Positions 35,535 to 43,368 are shown, counted from the first letter of the stretch. The stretch is DNA of 64,000 nucleotides from Acidimicrobiia bacterium (GCA_026002975.1 BPGJ01000007.1:1-64000); one strand, 5' to 3'. Numbers and translations are program-made. Notes: a model not told the origin generated them from the letters alone.

Positions 35535-36332
35535 CTACCCGGCCGGTTCGACGACGACCTCCACCGATTCCAGGTAGACGGTCTCGAGCGGCCGGGAGCG
35601 TTCGACCGTGACCCCCTGGATGGCCAACGGCACCGAGACGATCCGGTCCAGGGTTTCCCGGCCGTCCACCATCTCGCCCAACAGGTTGAAGGTCGGGTTG
35701 AGCGCTTCGGCTTCGACGCCCACCACGATGAAGAACTGGCTGCCGGTGGTGCCCCGCCCGGTGTTGGCCATCGCCGCCATCCCGGGCCGGTACACGAAGT
35801 CGGGCGGGGGGAACTCGTCGGGCACGGTGTAACCCGGTCCCCCCCTGCCGGTCGCGGTGGGGTCGCCCCCCTGAACCAGGAGATCGGGGACCACCCGGTG
35901 GAACACCGTGCCGTCGTAGAAACCCGCCCGGGCCAAGAACACGAACGAGTTCACCGACTGGGGGGCAGCGGCCGGGTCCAGGCGGAGCGTGATCGGCCCG
36001 CAAGAGGTGTTGAGCACCGCGGTCACCACGTCGTCGGGTGAGAGTCCTTGGTCCTCCGGCTCTTCGAAGCTCATCGGGGTGAGGGGAGGCGGCGGCTCGG
36101 CTCCGCAGGCGGTCGGCTGTCGCCGATACTCGAGATAGGCCTCGGGGAGTTGCTCTCCCCGTCCCGACAGGAACGCCACCAGGAGCAGGGCGGCGGCGAC
36201 CGCCACCCCCAGACCCACCGCCACCCGGATACGTCGGAACAACTCCCGGCGGGCGGCGGCTTTCCGGGCCGCTTCCCGGCGGGCAGCCCTCTCGGCCTTA
36301 CGTCGACGCCGTTTGTCGGCGGCTGAGGTCAT
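35535..36332 (-). CDS. Membrane-anchored cyclophilin-type peptidyl-prolyl isomerase
   Basis: A 265-aa protein from ATG 36330-36332. A very basic cytoplasmic head (KRRRRKAERAARREAARK) leads to one transmembrane helix (VAVGLGVAVAAALLLVAFL), then an outside cyclophilin domain from about residue 107: VVTAVLNTSCGPITLRLDPA, AGFYDGTVFHRVVPDLLVQG, GDPTATGRGGPGYTVPDEF, MAAMANTGRGTTGSQFFIVV. The catalytic Arg is in FHRVV; the Trp that helps bind cyclosporin is not evident. It probably aids folding of exported proteins. Confidence 0.9.
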   Translation of the reverse strand: MTSAADKRRRRKAERAARREAARKAAARRELFRRIRVAVGLGVAVAAALLLVAFLSGRGEQLPEAYLEYRRQPTACGAEPPPPLTPMSFEEPEDQGLSPDDVVTAVLNTSCGPITLRLDPAAAPQSVNSFVFLARAGFYDGTVFHRVVPDLLVQGGDPTATGRGGPGYTVPDEFPPPDFVYRPGMAAMANTGRGTTGSQFFIVVGVEAEALNPTFNLLGEMVDGRETLDRIVSVPLAIQGVTVERSRPLETVYLESVEVVVEPAG

Positions 36333-36393
36333 CGGGCCGGGCAGGCTAGCGGTGTGCGGACCCGGTCGGGGGGCCCCGTAGACTGCCGGCGTC

Positions 36394-37626
36394 ATGGGCC
36401 TCGTCGTCCAGAAATACGGAGGTACCTCGGTGGCGACCCCCGAGCGGATCAGCCGGGTCGCCGAGCGGGTCGTGCAATCCCGCAAGGAGGGCAACGACGT
36501 TCTCGTGGTGGTGTCGGCGATGGGTGACACCACCGACGAGCTGATCGCACTCGCCAGGGCGGTCAACCCCAACCCTCCGGCTCGGGAGCTCGACATGCTC
36601 CTCACTGCGGGGGAGCGGATCTCCATGGCCCTGTGCGCGATGGCGATCGAGGCCAGGGGTGTGCAGGCGGTGAGCTTCACCGGCAGTCAGGCGGGCATCC
36701 TCACCGACGCAGCCCACGGAGCCGCCAAGATCCGGGAGATCCGGGGGGACCGGGTGCGCCAGGCCCTGGCGGAAGGCAAAGTGGTGATCGTCGCCGGTTT
36801 CCAGGGGGTCGACCCGCAATCCAAGGAGGTCACCACCCTGGGGCGGGGTGGGTCGGACGCCACCGCGGTAGCGCTCGCTGCGGCGTTCGGTGCCGAGGTG
36901 TGCGAGATCTACACCGACGTGGACGGTGTGTACACCGCCGACCCGCGGCTGGTGTCGGACGCCCGGAAGCTCGACGAGATCTCCTTCGAGGAGATGTTGG
37001 AGCTGTCCGCCTCGGGGGCTGGGGTGCTGATGAGCCGTTCGGTCGAGGTCGGGAGGCGTTACGGCATCCCCATCCACGTAAGGTCCTCGTTCAACGACCA
37101 CCCAGGCACCTGGGTGAAGGAGAGCACGATGGAGCAAGCCATCATCAGCGGTATCGCCCACGACGTTTCCGAAGCCAAGCTCACCATCCGGGGTGTTCCC
37201 GACCGTCCGGGTGTGGCCGCGGCCCTGTTCGAGCCGATGGCCGCAGAGGGCGTGAACGTCGACATGATCGTCCAGAACGTGTCGACCGACGGCACAACCG
37301 ACATCTCCCTCACCGTCCCCAAGGCGTCCCTAGAGACCGCCCGTCGCATCGCCCAGGAGGTGGCTTCCCGGGTCGGCGCCCGCGGTGTGGAGGTGGACGC
37401 CGCGATCGGCAAGGTGTCTCTGGTCGGCGCGGGAATGAAATCCCATCCGGGGGTGGCCGCCAGGGTCTTTCGGACCCTGGCCGATGCGGGGATCAACATC
37501 GAGATGATCTCGACCTCGACGATTCGGATCTCCTGTGTGGTCCGGGAGGAAGACGTCACCGCGGCCGTCAAGGCGCTGCACGCCGCCTTCGAGCCGCCGC
37601 TCGTAGAAGAGGAGGTGGGTGCATGA
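36394..37626 (+). CDS. lysC: Aspartate kinase
   Basis: A 410-aa aspartokinase with the family start [17 protein letters not shown], catalytic region [40 protein letters not shown], and two C-terminal ACT domains ([38 protein letters not shown]) that bind lysine/threonine. It phosphorylates aspartate, the first step toward Lys, Met and Thr. In relatives a second start inside the gene makes a regulatory beta subunit; the Met codon at [14 protein letters not shown] could serve here. It overlaps asd by 4 bases. Confidence 0.97.
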   Translation: MGLVVQKYGGTSVATPERISRVAERVVQSRKEGNDVLVVVSAMGDTTDELIALARAVNPNPPARELDMLLTAGERISMALCAMAIEARGVQAVSFTGSQAGILTDAAHGAAKIREIRGDRVRQALAEGKVVIVAGFQGVDPQSKEVTTLGRGGSDATAVALAAAFGAEVCEIYTDVDGVYTADPRLVSDARKLDEISFEEMLELSASGAGVLMSRSVEVGRRYGIPIHVRSSFNDHPGTWVKESTMEQAIISGIAHDVSEAKLTIRGVPDRPGVAAALFEPMAAEGVNVDMIVQNVSTDGTTDISLTVPKASLETARRIAQEVASRVGARGVEVDAAIGKVSLVGAGMKSHPGVAARVFRTLADAGINIEMISTSTIRISCVVREEDVTAAVKALHAAFEPPLVEEEVGA

Positions 37627-38639
37627 ACATCGCCGTCGTGGGTGCCACCGGAGCGGTGGGCCGGACCATGCTCGACGTTCTGGAAGAGCGGGAGTTCCCG
37701 GCTGAAGGCGTCCGGCTGTTCGCCTCCTCCAGGTCGGCCGGGACGAAGCTGGAGACCCCGTGGGGACCGGTGGTGGTCGAGGAACTGGAGAGCGCCGACC
37801 CGTCGGGCATCGACGTGGCTCTGTTCTCCGCCGGCGCGGACCGCTCTCGCCGCCACGCCCCCCGTTTCGCCGCGGCGGGGGCGGTGGTGATCGACAACTC
37901 GTCTGCCTTTCGCGCCGACCCCGACGTCCCGTTGGTGGTGGTCGGCGTCAACGACCAAGCCGCAGAGCATCGACCCAAGGGGATCATCGCCAACCCCAAC
38001 TGCACCACCATGGGCCTGCTCATGGCGGTGGCCCCCCTCCACCGCGCCGCCGGGTTGGAGCGGATGGTGGCTGCCAGCTACCAGTCCGTCTCCGGTTCGG
38101 GTCAGCGGGGGATCGACGAGCTGCTCCGCCAGACCGACGCCCTCCGCCCGGATCCGACGGCTCTGGCGTCGGGAGCGTGGGAGGACCCGGGATGCGAGGT
38201 GTATCCACGGCCGATCGGATTCAACGTGGTGCCCTTCGCAGGCTCCCAGGCGGAGCTCGGATACACCGACGAAGAATGGAAGCTGGTGAACGAGAGCCGC
38301 AAGATCCTCGACGTCCCCGACCTCCGGGTGGAACCCACCTGTGTCCGGGTGCCCGTGTTGGTCGGCCACGGCATCGCCGCGTCTCTTTGGTTCCGTTCCG
38401 AGCTCGGGGCCGACGAGGCGGTGGACATCCTCGAAGCCGCCCCCGGGGTCGAGGTGTGGACCGACCGTGTGCCCACCCCGCTGGACGCCGCGGGCAGGGA
38501 CGAGGTCCTGGTGGGTCGGCTGCGTCCGACTCTGGGAGACCCCGGGGGTATCAGCCTCTGGGTGGTGGCCGACAACCTGCGCAAAGGGGCGGCTCTCAAC
38601 GCCGTCCAGATAGCCGAACTGGTGGTGGCGTCTAGCTGA
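37623..38639 (+). CDS. asd: Aspartate-semialdehyde dehydrogenase
   Basis: A 338-aa enzyme with the NADP-binding start [20 protein letters not shown], the phosphate-binding LFASSRSAG, catalytic Cys in [20 protein letters not shown], and substrate/catalytic segments [17 protein letters not shown] and [16 protein letters not shown] (catalytic His). It reduces aspartyl phosphate made by LysC. ATG 37623 overlaps the lysC stop, the usual ask-asd order. The tail overlaps the convergent CAP-domain gene by 8 bases. Confidence 0.97.
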   Translation: MNIAVVGATGAVGRTMLDVLEEREFPAEGVRLFASSRSAGTKLETPWGPVVVEELESADPSGIDVALFSAGADRSRRHAPRFAAAGAVVIDNSSAFRADPDVPLVVVGVNDQAAEHRPKGIIANPNCTTMGLLMAVAPLHRAAGLERMVAASYQSVSGSGQRGIDELLRQTDALRPDPTALASGAWEDPGCEVYPRPIGFNVVPFAGSQAELGYTDEEWKLVNESRKILDVPDLRVEPTCVRVPVLVGHGIAASLWFRSELGADEAVDILEAAPGVEVWTDRVPTPLDAAGRDEVLVGRLRPTLGDPGGISLWVVADNLRKGAALNAVQIAELVVASS

Positions 38640-39210
38640 CGGTGGGCTCCTGGCTGGCCGGCCATTCCGGCAACGGAATGAACAGATTCGGACCGAACAC
38701 CACGTCGGGGGGATCGTCGGACGTCTCGGCGGGCACTGGTTGTCGGTGGACCGGGGCAGCCGGAACGGGTGCGGGTGGAGGCGGAGGCGCTGGGGCAGCT
38801 CCACCCGACGGCTGATGCTCCACGCAGAACACGACCGCTACGTAGAGGACGCCGTCGTCACCCTGGGCGGTCGCCGTCCCGGCCGCGGTCCACGCCGGAT
38901 TGGTGATGATCGACCAGTGGGCCGGGCTGTTACGGAACGCCTGGAAGACGGAGGAGACATCGCCACCAGCCCCCAGGACCTCGCCGGCGCGGGAACAGAC
39001 CGCCGACAGGCTCGATAGGTCCGAATGCCGAAGCCGGTCGGCTCCCACCTGGCGTCGGGCCGCCGCCGCGGCTGCGTTCTCCAACTCGGTCCGGACAGGA
39101 AGTGCTCCACCCCGGGCAGCTGCCACTGCGGCGTCCACCGAATCGGCCGCCACAGGTGAGGCGACGGCCAGCAACCAGGCCACGAGCACCACAGGAAGAC
39201 CCCTCCGCAC
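38632..39210 (-). CDS. Secreted CAP-superfamily (SCP/PR-1-like) protein
   Basis: A 192-aa exported protein. The signal peptide is MRRGLPVVLVAWLLAVASPVAA. The CAP domain follows: LENAAAAAARRQVGADRLRH, the conserved-type GAGGDVSSVFQAFRNSPAHW (Ser-Pro-x-His as in S-x-x-H cores) and ITNPAWTAAGTATAQGDDGV ending YVAVVFC. A Pro/Ala-rich tail (APAPPPPPAPVPAAPVHRQP) may span the wall. CAP proteins of bacteria have varied, mostly undefined roles outside the cell. A palindrome lies just upstream. Confidence 0.85.
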   Translation of the reverse strand: MRRGLPVVLVAWLLAVASPVAADSVDAAVAAARGGALPVRTELENAAAAAARRQVGADRLRHSDLSSLSAVCSRAGEVLGAGGDVSSVFQAFRNSPAHWSIITNPAWTAAGTATAQGDDGVLYVAVVFCVEHQPSGGAAPAPPPPPAPVPAAPVHRQPVPAETSDDPPDVVFGPNLFIPLPEWPASQEPTVS

Positions 39211-39222
39211 GAGCGGGGAAGC

Positions 39223-39240
39223 CTAGGTCTGGAGACCTAG
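39223..39240. promoter_or_regulatory. Perfect palindrome upstream of the CAP-domain gene
   Basis: CTAGGTCT at 39223-39230 and AGACCTAG at 39233-39240 form a perfect 8-base inverted repeat around GG, ending 12 bases before the CAP gene's start codon (39210, minus strand). The position suits an operator or an mRNA 5' hairpin that could hide the ribosome site. No regulator is identified. Confidence 0.45.
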
Positions 39241-39385
39241 ACGGGCAAATGGACAGGCATGCTCGACCGAGTCTCGAGCGCCGGAGCAGCTCGACGACCC
39301 CGGACGGCAAGACCGCGATGGACGCGCGAGAGCGATTTCCCTTTCAATCAGGAGCTGCCCCGAACGCTGGAACCCACCTGGCACA

Positions 39386-39750
39386 ATGATGTCGCGGGTG
39401 TTGCAGGCTCGACGTGTCGTCGCGGTCGTTGGTGGATCTGTCGTTGGCGTCACTGCCGCTATTTCCTGATCGTGGCTGTTCGAGTCCAGGTCGCCACGAT
39501 CGGCGGCGGTCCGTCCTTCGAGCGACAGCGCCAGGTCTCAGCCCTGATTCCGCTCATCGGCTCGGCCGTCTACCTGGTGGGCATACACCGCTTGCGGCGG
39601 CGGTGGGCGCTCGCCGGGGCTCTGCTTACGCTCGCATACAGAATTCTGTTTCTCTTTGGCGTTGGCCCGTACTACGCACCGATGGGTCTACTGATGGTGG
39701 GCGCTGCGGTCTGGGTGACACCGCGTAGAGTCCGGCCCGTTGACGCATAA
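39386..39750 (+). pseudogene. Frameshifted copy of a small membrane protein gene (repeat copy 1)
   Basis: From ATG 39386 the reading is MMSRVLQARRVVAVVGG and then stops 30 codons in, because one base is missing near 39463 (GCCGCTATTTCC against GCCGCATATTTCC in the intact copy at 42000). The rest is open in another frame: LIVAVRVQVATIGGGPSFER through AVWVTPRRVRPVDA. It is highly similar to the gene at 42000-42359 over about 365 bases. Copy 1 lies just outside the tRNA-Pro element, copy 2 inside it. The 39241-39385 stretch holds no gene. Confidence 0.75.
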
Positions 39751-39872
39751 CGGTTCCGCGCGGTGACCTGGGGGTTGTGGCTGTCTGGGTCGAGCGGCAC
39801 TCTTGCTGGGAACGTTACGCCGCAGTTTCGACGCCGTGGCTTCAGAGCCGCGATGGCCCCTCCCGAACCAGA

Positions 39873-39894
39873 GGGCCGCTCGCGTGAGCGGCCC
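39873..39894 (-). terminator. Hairpin 3' of the tRNA-Pro fragment (ancestral tRNA terminator)
   Basis: GGGCCGCTC (39873-39881) pairs perfectly with GAGCGGCCC (39886-39894) around a 4-base loop. It has the same position and shape relative to the tRNA-Pro 3'-half copy as the hairpin at 43227-43248 has to the intact gene. It therefore looks like the original tRNA terminator left behind by integration. Confidence 0.6.
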
Positions 39895-39906
39895 CGACCT
39901 GCTCTT

Positions 39907-39949
39907 GTCGGGACGGCCGGACTTGAACCGGCGACCTCAGCGTCCCGAA
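39907..39949 (-). repeat. tRNA-Pro 3'-half copy, attachment-site repeat (left end)
   Basis: Bases 39907-39949 equal 43267-43309, the 3' half of the intact tRNA-Pro including the T arm, variable region and anticodon loop, with one mismatch in 43 (T to C at 39921). The 5' half is absent. The two copies are in the same orientation, 3,360 bases apart, as left by site-specific integration into a tRNA 3' end. Confidence 0.85.
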
Positions 39950-40039
39950 GGCTCCCGGTATGGACTGAAGCGGACTCTTGCGGACCAAAACCCCAGGTCA
40001 GAGCGTTGCGGCGATCCGTGCGGACCGGCGTGGACGTCA

Positions 40040-40065
40040 ATGGACGCGCGATGGACGCGCGATGG
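40040..40065. repeat. Tandem 11-base repeats near the left end of the tRNA-Pro element
   Basis: ATGGACGCGCG occurs at 40040-40050 and again at 40051-40061, followed by ATGG. The 22 bases 40044-40065 recur exactly at 43186-43207 near the other end, same orientation. Position about 90 bases inside each attachment repeat suits integrase arm-type binding sites, though that role is inferred. Confidence 0.6.
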
Positions 40066-40341
40066 AGCGGTGAGGTTGCTCCCTGTCAGGCGACCTCGAG
40101 GAACCGGCGGATCGCCTCACGGATGATCTCGCTGGTGGTGGCGTGCTCGGCTTCGGCTATCACCGCCCGATCCTGCCACAAGGGCAGGCACCAGGTCGGG
40201 GGACCGCCACCCTCACATCGACAGCTCCCGGGACAATCTCAGCCGGCGAGGCTGGCGAGGCTGGCGAGGCTGGCGGGGTTGTCCACCGAGCGTGATCGTT
40301 TGCGACAGAATGGGGGACGGTCGCACGGTGGCCCTACCGCA

Positions 40342-41052
40342 TCACGGACCCGACGTTCCTTTTTCATTACTTCTGAGGGGGCTCCCCTCCTCTCCGACTA
40401 GCGCGTTACGAAGGGCAGTGGTCAGCGCGAATGAGACGATACTGACCGCCACTTGGACGAGCTGGCGCAACGCCACTTGAGCCTCATCTGGATTCCTTGA
40501 TGGATAGACGTGTGTCTCGGCGGCCTGGTGAAATTCGGAAGCGATGGCTCCAACACGCTCCATGACGGCCGTCCACAGCTCCATCGCGGTTGACTCAGGG
40601 AAGCCCAGTTCGAACAGCTGAAGAATTCCCTCGACCAAAGGACGGAGTCCCTCGTCTACAAGAGTCACTCGGTCGCCTTGGACGGCCAATACGCCCAACT
40701 CGACAGCGTTCCTGATCGCCTCGGACTCGATCCCCTCAGGAAAGAGACTCGCGACAAGATCGTTGATGTCTCGCTGTGGGTCAGCAGCGTTGGGCGAACC
40801 AGCAAGGCCCAGGACGGACTGAAGGCTGGCGCCAGCGCCATGTCCGTCGAGCAGCTGGCGTATGCCAGCAAGCGAGAAACCGCGCTGCTTCAGACGCCCG
40901 ATCAATTCCAACCGCTTGAGATGGTCGTCTCCGTACACCGCCTGCCGACCCACGCGTCTGGGTGGATGTAATAGACCTTTCGCCTGATAGAACCTGATCG
41001 TGCTGGAAGGGAGTCCCGTTTGCGAAGCGAGGTCATCGATTGAGAACTGCAT
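40342..41052 (-). CDS. MerR-family transcriptional regulator
   Basis: A 236-aa regulator, start ATG 41050-41052. The N-terminal MerR winged helix is FSIDDLASQTGLPSSTIRFY with YQAKGLLHPPRRVGRQAVYG and HLKRLELIGRLKQRGFSLAG. The C-terminal part (EGILQLFELGFPESTAMELW; AQVALRQLVQVAVSIVSFAL) is helical and may bind a ligand; no Cys metal site is present. It is divergent from the secreted-protein gene, and an elongated promoter with dyad symmetry lies between them, the usual MerR arrangement. Confidence 0.88.
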   Translation of the reverse strand: MQFSIDDLASQTGLPSSTIRFYQAKGLLHPPRRVGRQAVYGDDHLKRLELIGRLKQRGFSLAGIRQLLDGHGAGASLQSVLGLAGSPNAADPQRDINDLVASLFPEGIESEAIRNAVELGVLAVQGDRVTLVDEGLRPLVEGILQLFELGFPESTAMELWTAVMERVGAIASEFHQAAETHVYPSRNPDEAQVALRQLVQVAVSIVSFALTTALRNALVGEEGSPLRSNEKGTSGP

Positions 41053-41095
41053 AACACGATTCTCGCACGGGAGAAGGCTGACCACTATTCGAGTA

Positions 41096-41124
41096 TTGAC
41101 TCATAGAGTATATTGTCGTACAGT
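41096..41124 (+). promoter_or_regulatory. Candidate MerR-controlled promoter
   Basis: TTGACT (41096-41101) and TACAGT (41119-41124) are 17 bases apart. The dyad ACTC-ATA-GAGT at 41099-41109 overlaps the -35 and spacer, where MerR proteins bind. It drives the secreted-protein gene, whose ATG (41149) follows the ribosome site AGAAGGAGG. Confidence 0.5.
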
Positions 41125-41148
41125 GGAGCTTCCCTAGAAGGAGGGGTC

Positions 41149-41988
41149 ATGAGGTCAGTGTTGATCGTCCTAGCGACTGCCGTGGCATTGGCGACCGCTG
41201 GGGCAGCGTCGGCGACTCCCGATCAGGCTGAAGCGACGCCTGCATCGACGGACTTGGTGATCGACGCCCAGAGTGCGCCCATTGGAGCGGTACTTGGTCG
41301 AGGAGACCGAGTTGGGGACTCGTGTCGGTTCGGTGAGTTGGAGGTGAGCCAGGAAGCAGCCGGTCGCGACTCGGTCTGGGCAGCTATCCGCGTTAACAAG
41401 CGATGCGAGGTGTCCGTAATCGCGAGGTGGACCGGCGCACTCATTGACCGACCAGCCGGAGTCTTGTCCCAAGTCGAGGATGCCGGGCTGGTCGAAGCGA
41501 CGTTCTCGAAGGAAGGCGGGCCGGCAGGTCAGACAAACCAAAGTCTAGGGACGACGCTCGCGGCCGCGTCGTGCTCAACACACGAGCAACAGATCATCCA
41601 CTACGGATACGGTGGTCCGACCGACAGGCTTACCCGGTTGGTAGGCAAGATGGTCGCATGCGAGAATGCCACGACGTTCACGTCAGTGTCGCAGACCGGA
41701 ACCTGCTATGCGACGGACCCGCCTGGGGGCTGGACATGGGTGATCGAGCGGTGCTACTCGGGAGGAGCCTGGTACACCTCAACGACCGCGCAGACAATCG
41801 AGAAGGGCGACTTCCACTGCAGCCCACGTAGCTCATTTCCATGCAACATCGTCGATCCTGACGGCTACGACCACACGCTCACTACCAAGGAACGCAAGAC
41901 ACGCGGTGGATCGACGGTGTGCACCGCTTGGTTGACGGGACTCGACGTCGTTGGCAGCTACCAAGATATCATCCAGGGGTGCCGGTGA
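41149..41988 (+). CDS. Secreted Cys-containing protein of unknown function
   Basis: A 279-aa exported protein starting at ATG 41149 with signal peptide MRSVLIVLATAVALATAGAA. The mature part has about nine Cys residues (for example VGDSCRFGELEV, NKRCEVSVIARWTG, AAASCSTHEQQIIHYGYGG, TGTCYATDPPGGWTWVIERC, GDFHCSPRSSFPCNIVDPDG), consistent with disulfides and a beta-rich extracellular fold. I recognise no domain. It is the likely target of the divergent MerR regulator and is followed by the small membrane protein with a possible GTGA overlap. Confidence 0.75.
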   Translation: MRSVLIVLATAVALATAGAASATPDQAEATPASTDLVIDAQSAPIGAVLGRGDRVGDSCRFGELEVSQEAAGRDSVWAAIRVNKRCEVSVIARWTGALIDRPAGVLSQVEDAGLVEATFSKEGGPAGQTNQSLGTTLAAASCSTHEQQIIHYGYGGPTDRLTRLVGKMVACENATTFTSVSQTGTCYATDPPGGWTWVIERCYSGGAWYTSTTAQTIEKGDFHCSPRSSFPCNIVDPDGYDHTLTTKERKTRGGSTVCTAWLTGLDVVGSYQDIIQGCR

Positions 41989-41999
41989 CCACCGGCACA

Positions 42000-42359
42000 A
42001 TGATGTCGCGGGCATTGCAGGCTCGACGTGTCGTCGCGGTCGTTGTTGGATGTGTCGTTGGCGTCACTGCCGCATATTTCCTGATTGTGGGCGTTCGAGT
42101 TCAGGTCGCCACGATCAGCGGCGGTCCGTCCTTCGAGCGACAACGCCAGGTCTCAGCCCTGATTCCGCTCATCGGCTCTGCCGTTTACCTGGTGGGCATT
42201 CACCGCTTGCGACGGCGGTGGGCGCTTGGCGGGGCGCTGCTGACACTCATATACGGGATCCTGTTTCTCTTTAGCGTCGGCCCGTACTACGCACCGATGG
42301 GTCTACTGATGGTGGGCGCAGCGGTCTGGGTGACACCGCGTAGAGTCCGGCCTGGTTGA
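42000..42359 (+). CDS. Small three-helix membrane protein (repeat copy 2, intact)
   Basis: A 119-aa protein (MMSRALQARRVVAVVVG) with hydrophobic segments at about residues 10-30, 45-62 and 70-105 (LGGALLTLIYGILFLFSVGP; YYAPMGLLMVGAAVWV) and a basic end. ATG 42000 opens the stretch shared with copy 1. An in-frame GTG at 41985 overlaps the stop of the secreted-protein gene (GTGA) and is an alternative start. The decayed copy at 39386 shows the gene family was duplicated around this tRNA locus. Function unknown. Confidence 0.7.
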   Translation: MMSRALQARRVVAVVVGCVVGVTAAYFLIVGVRVQVATISGGPSFERQRQVSALIPLIGSAVYLVGIHRLRRRWALGGALLTLIYGILFLFSVGPYYAPMGLLMVGAAVWVTPRRVRPG

Positions 42360-42637
42360 CGCATGACCCCCCGACGCCTGCATCCATCAGACGACAGCAG
42401 TCCACCGAGCTGCGTGGCAGCGAAGAGCACCCGGGTGGCGAACCGCTCGGCAGGTATGGAGAGGCGACAGCATGACTTGTTGCCTGCGACATCATTGTTG
42501 CTGCAGGTCGCCTCGCTATCGGGTCGGTCAGGCCGTGAGAGTGCCTGTACTTGAGGCCTGATCCGCACGGACAGCGTTCGTTTCGCGCGACCCTGGTGCT
42601 GGCTCTCTGGGTTGAGCGGGCACTCTTGCTGCGAATT

Positions 42638-42841
42638 TGACCAGGCGATCTCGGGATGTGCGTCGGTGACGTCCTGCGACATCGCCTTGGATGCCTCGCC
42701 GATGATCTCGAGGCACCGTTCGACGGCGCGACGCAACACGACGTCGGCGTCGAACGCGTCCCGTCCCCGCTCGACGACTGCGGCGATCTCGTCGGCCGCC
42801 ATGATCATGTCGGCCAGGCGGTGCGCGTCGGATCGACTCAC
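42638..42841 (-). pseudogene. HEPN (HepT/DUF86) toxin, truncated before its active site
   Basis: From ATG 42841 the reading is a normal DUF86/HepT N-terminus: MSRSDAHRLADMIMAADEIA, VVLRRAVERCLEIIGEASKA and TDAHPEIAW. In intact members the next stretch carries the R-x4-6-H RNase motif (for example MRNxLxHxY). Here, after HPEIAW at about 42640, sequence similarity to the family ends and a block shared with 39783-39810 begins. The reading frame stays open to 42287 but encodes unrelated residues. It should have no RNase activity. It overlaps the MNT gene by 4 bases. Confidence 0.78.
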
Positions 42842-43140
42842 AACGTGACGGCGTCGCTTCGGATCTCGTCGTCTCGATCGAGAAGCGCACCGAGCGAGAT
42901 GACGTCGACGTCGACGCCCAAGAGGTCACAGAGCGCCTCCTCGAGATGGATCAGATCCAGAAGGGAGCTCTCAGGCTCGAACTCGACCAGGAAATCGATG
43001 TCGCTGTCGACCGTTGCCTCGTCTCGCGCAACCGAACCGAACACTGCGATCGAACGGGCGTGGTGTGGCTCCAGCAGCGCCCGAATCTCGTCGCGGTGGG
43101 CATCGATCAGTGAATTGAGAGCTATCGAACGGCTCGTCAT
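42838..43140 (-). CDS. mntA: MNT-type minimal nucleotidyltransferase (MntA antitoxin)
   Basis: A 100-aa nucleotidyltransferase with the core GS motif and acidic triad: IAVFGSVARDEATVDSDIDF (Gly35-Ser36, Asp47, Asp49) and a third acid in VDVDVISL. In known HEPN/MNT modules this enzyme modifies and neutralises the HEPN toxin. Here its partner is truncated, so it is an orphan antitoxin. The ORF overlaps the hepT start by 4 bases. Confidence 0.87.
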   Translation of the reverse strand: MTSRSIALNSLIDAHRDEIRALLEPHHARSIAVFGSVARDEATVDSDIDFLVEFEPESSLLDLIHLEEALCDLLGVDVDVISLGALLDRDDEIRSDAVTL

Positions 43141-43185
43141 GGGCAGATTGTACGGTCGCTCGTCTCGAACACCACCCCCTTCGGC

Positions 43186-43207
43186 ACGCGCGATGGACGC
43201 GCGATGG
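43186..43207. repeat. Tandem 11-base repeats near the right end of the tRNA-Pro element
   Basis: Exact copy of 40044-40065, built from ATGGACGCGCG units in the same orientation, lying about 60 bases from the tRNA-Pro 3' end. A single unit also occurs at 39318-39328, outside the element. Confidence 0.6.
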
Positions 43208-43226
43208 AAACGGGTACCAAACCAGC

Positions 43227-43248
43227 GGGCCGCCCCGAAGGGCGGCCC
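43227..43248 (-). terminator. tRNA-Pro terminator
   Basis: GGGCCGCCC (43227-43235) pairs perfectly with GGGCGGCCC (43240-43248). On the minus strand the loop reads TTCG, a very stable tetraloop, and is followed by GCTGGTTTGG. It sits 17 bases beyond the tRNA-Pro 3' end. Confidence 0.75.
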
Positions 43249-43264
43249 TGACCTGGCGTTTCTC

Positions 43265-43341
43265 TGGTCGGGACGGCCGGATTTGAACCGGCGACCTCAG
43301 CGTCCCGAACGCTGCGCGCTACCAAACTGCGCCACGTCCCG
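43265..43341 (-). tRNA. tRNA-Pro (anticodon CGG)
   Basis: A complete 77-base tRNA on the minus strand with encoded CCA. Acceptor CGGGACG pairs with CGTCCCG; the D arm is GCGC..GCGC-like with AGTTTGGTA; the anticodon stem CAGCG/CGCTG carries loop TTCGGGA, giving anticodon CGG; the T arm is GCCGG-TTCAAAT-CCGGC. Its 3' half is duplicated at 39907-39949. Confidence 0.93.
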
Positions 43342-43368
43342 TCGACGCTCCATGGTAACGGAAGGGGC

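Larger units (their letters stand above)
39907..43309. mobile_element. Small integrated element (about 3.4 kb) at tRNA-Pro, no integrase
   Basis: Direct repeats of the tRNA-Pro 3' half bound the region; the tRNA is intact at the right, and the left copy keeps its own terminator hairpin. Just inside both ends lies the same 22-base block of tandem 11-base repeats. Contents: a MerR regulator, a secreted protein, a small membrane protein and a HEPN/MNT remnant. No integrase, excisionase or transfer gene is present, so the element is degenerate or moved in trans. The left end from 39950 to 40341 (about 390 bases) and 42360-42637 carry no gene I can support. Confidence 0.75.

Noticed and set aside
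39672-40040. Minus-strand ORF reading DAEVAGSSPAVPTR, and the similar ORF at 43137-43325
   Set aside because: These phrases are translations of the tRNA-Pro sequence and its copy, not protein genes.
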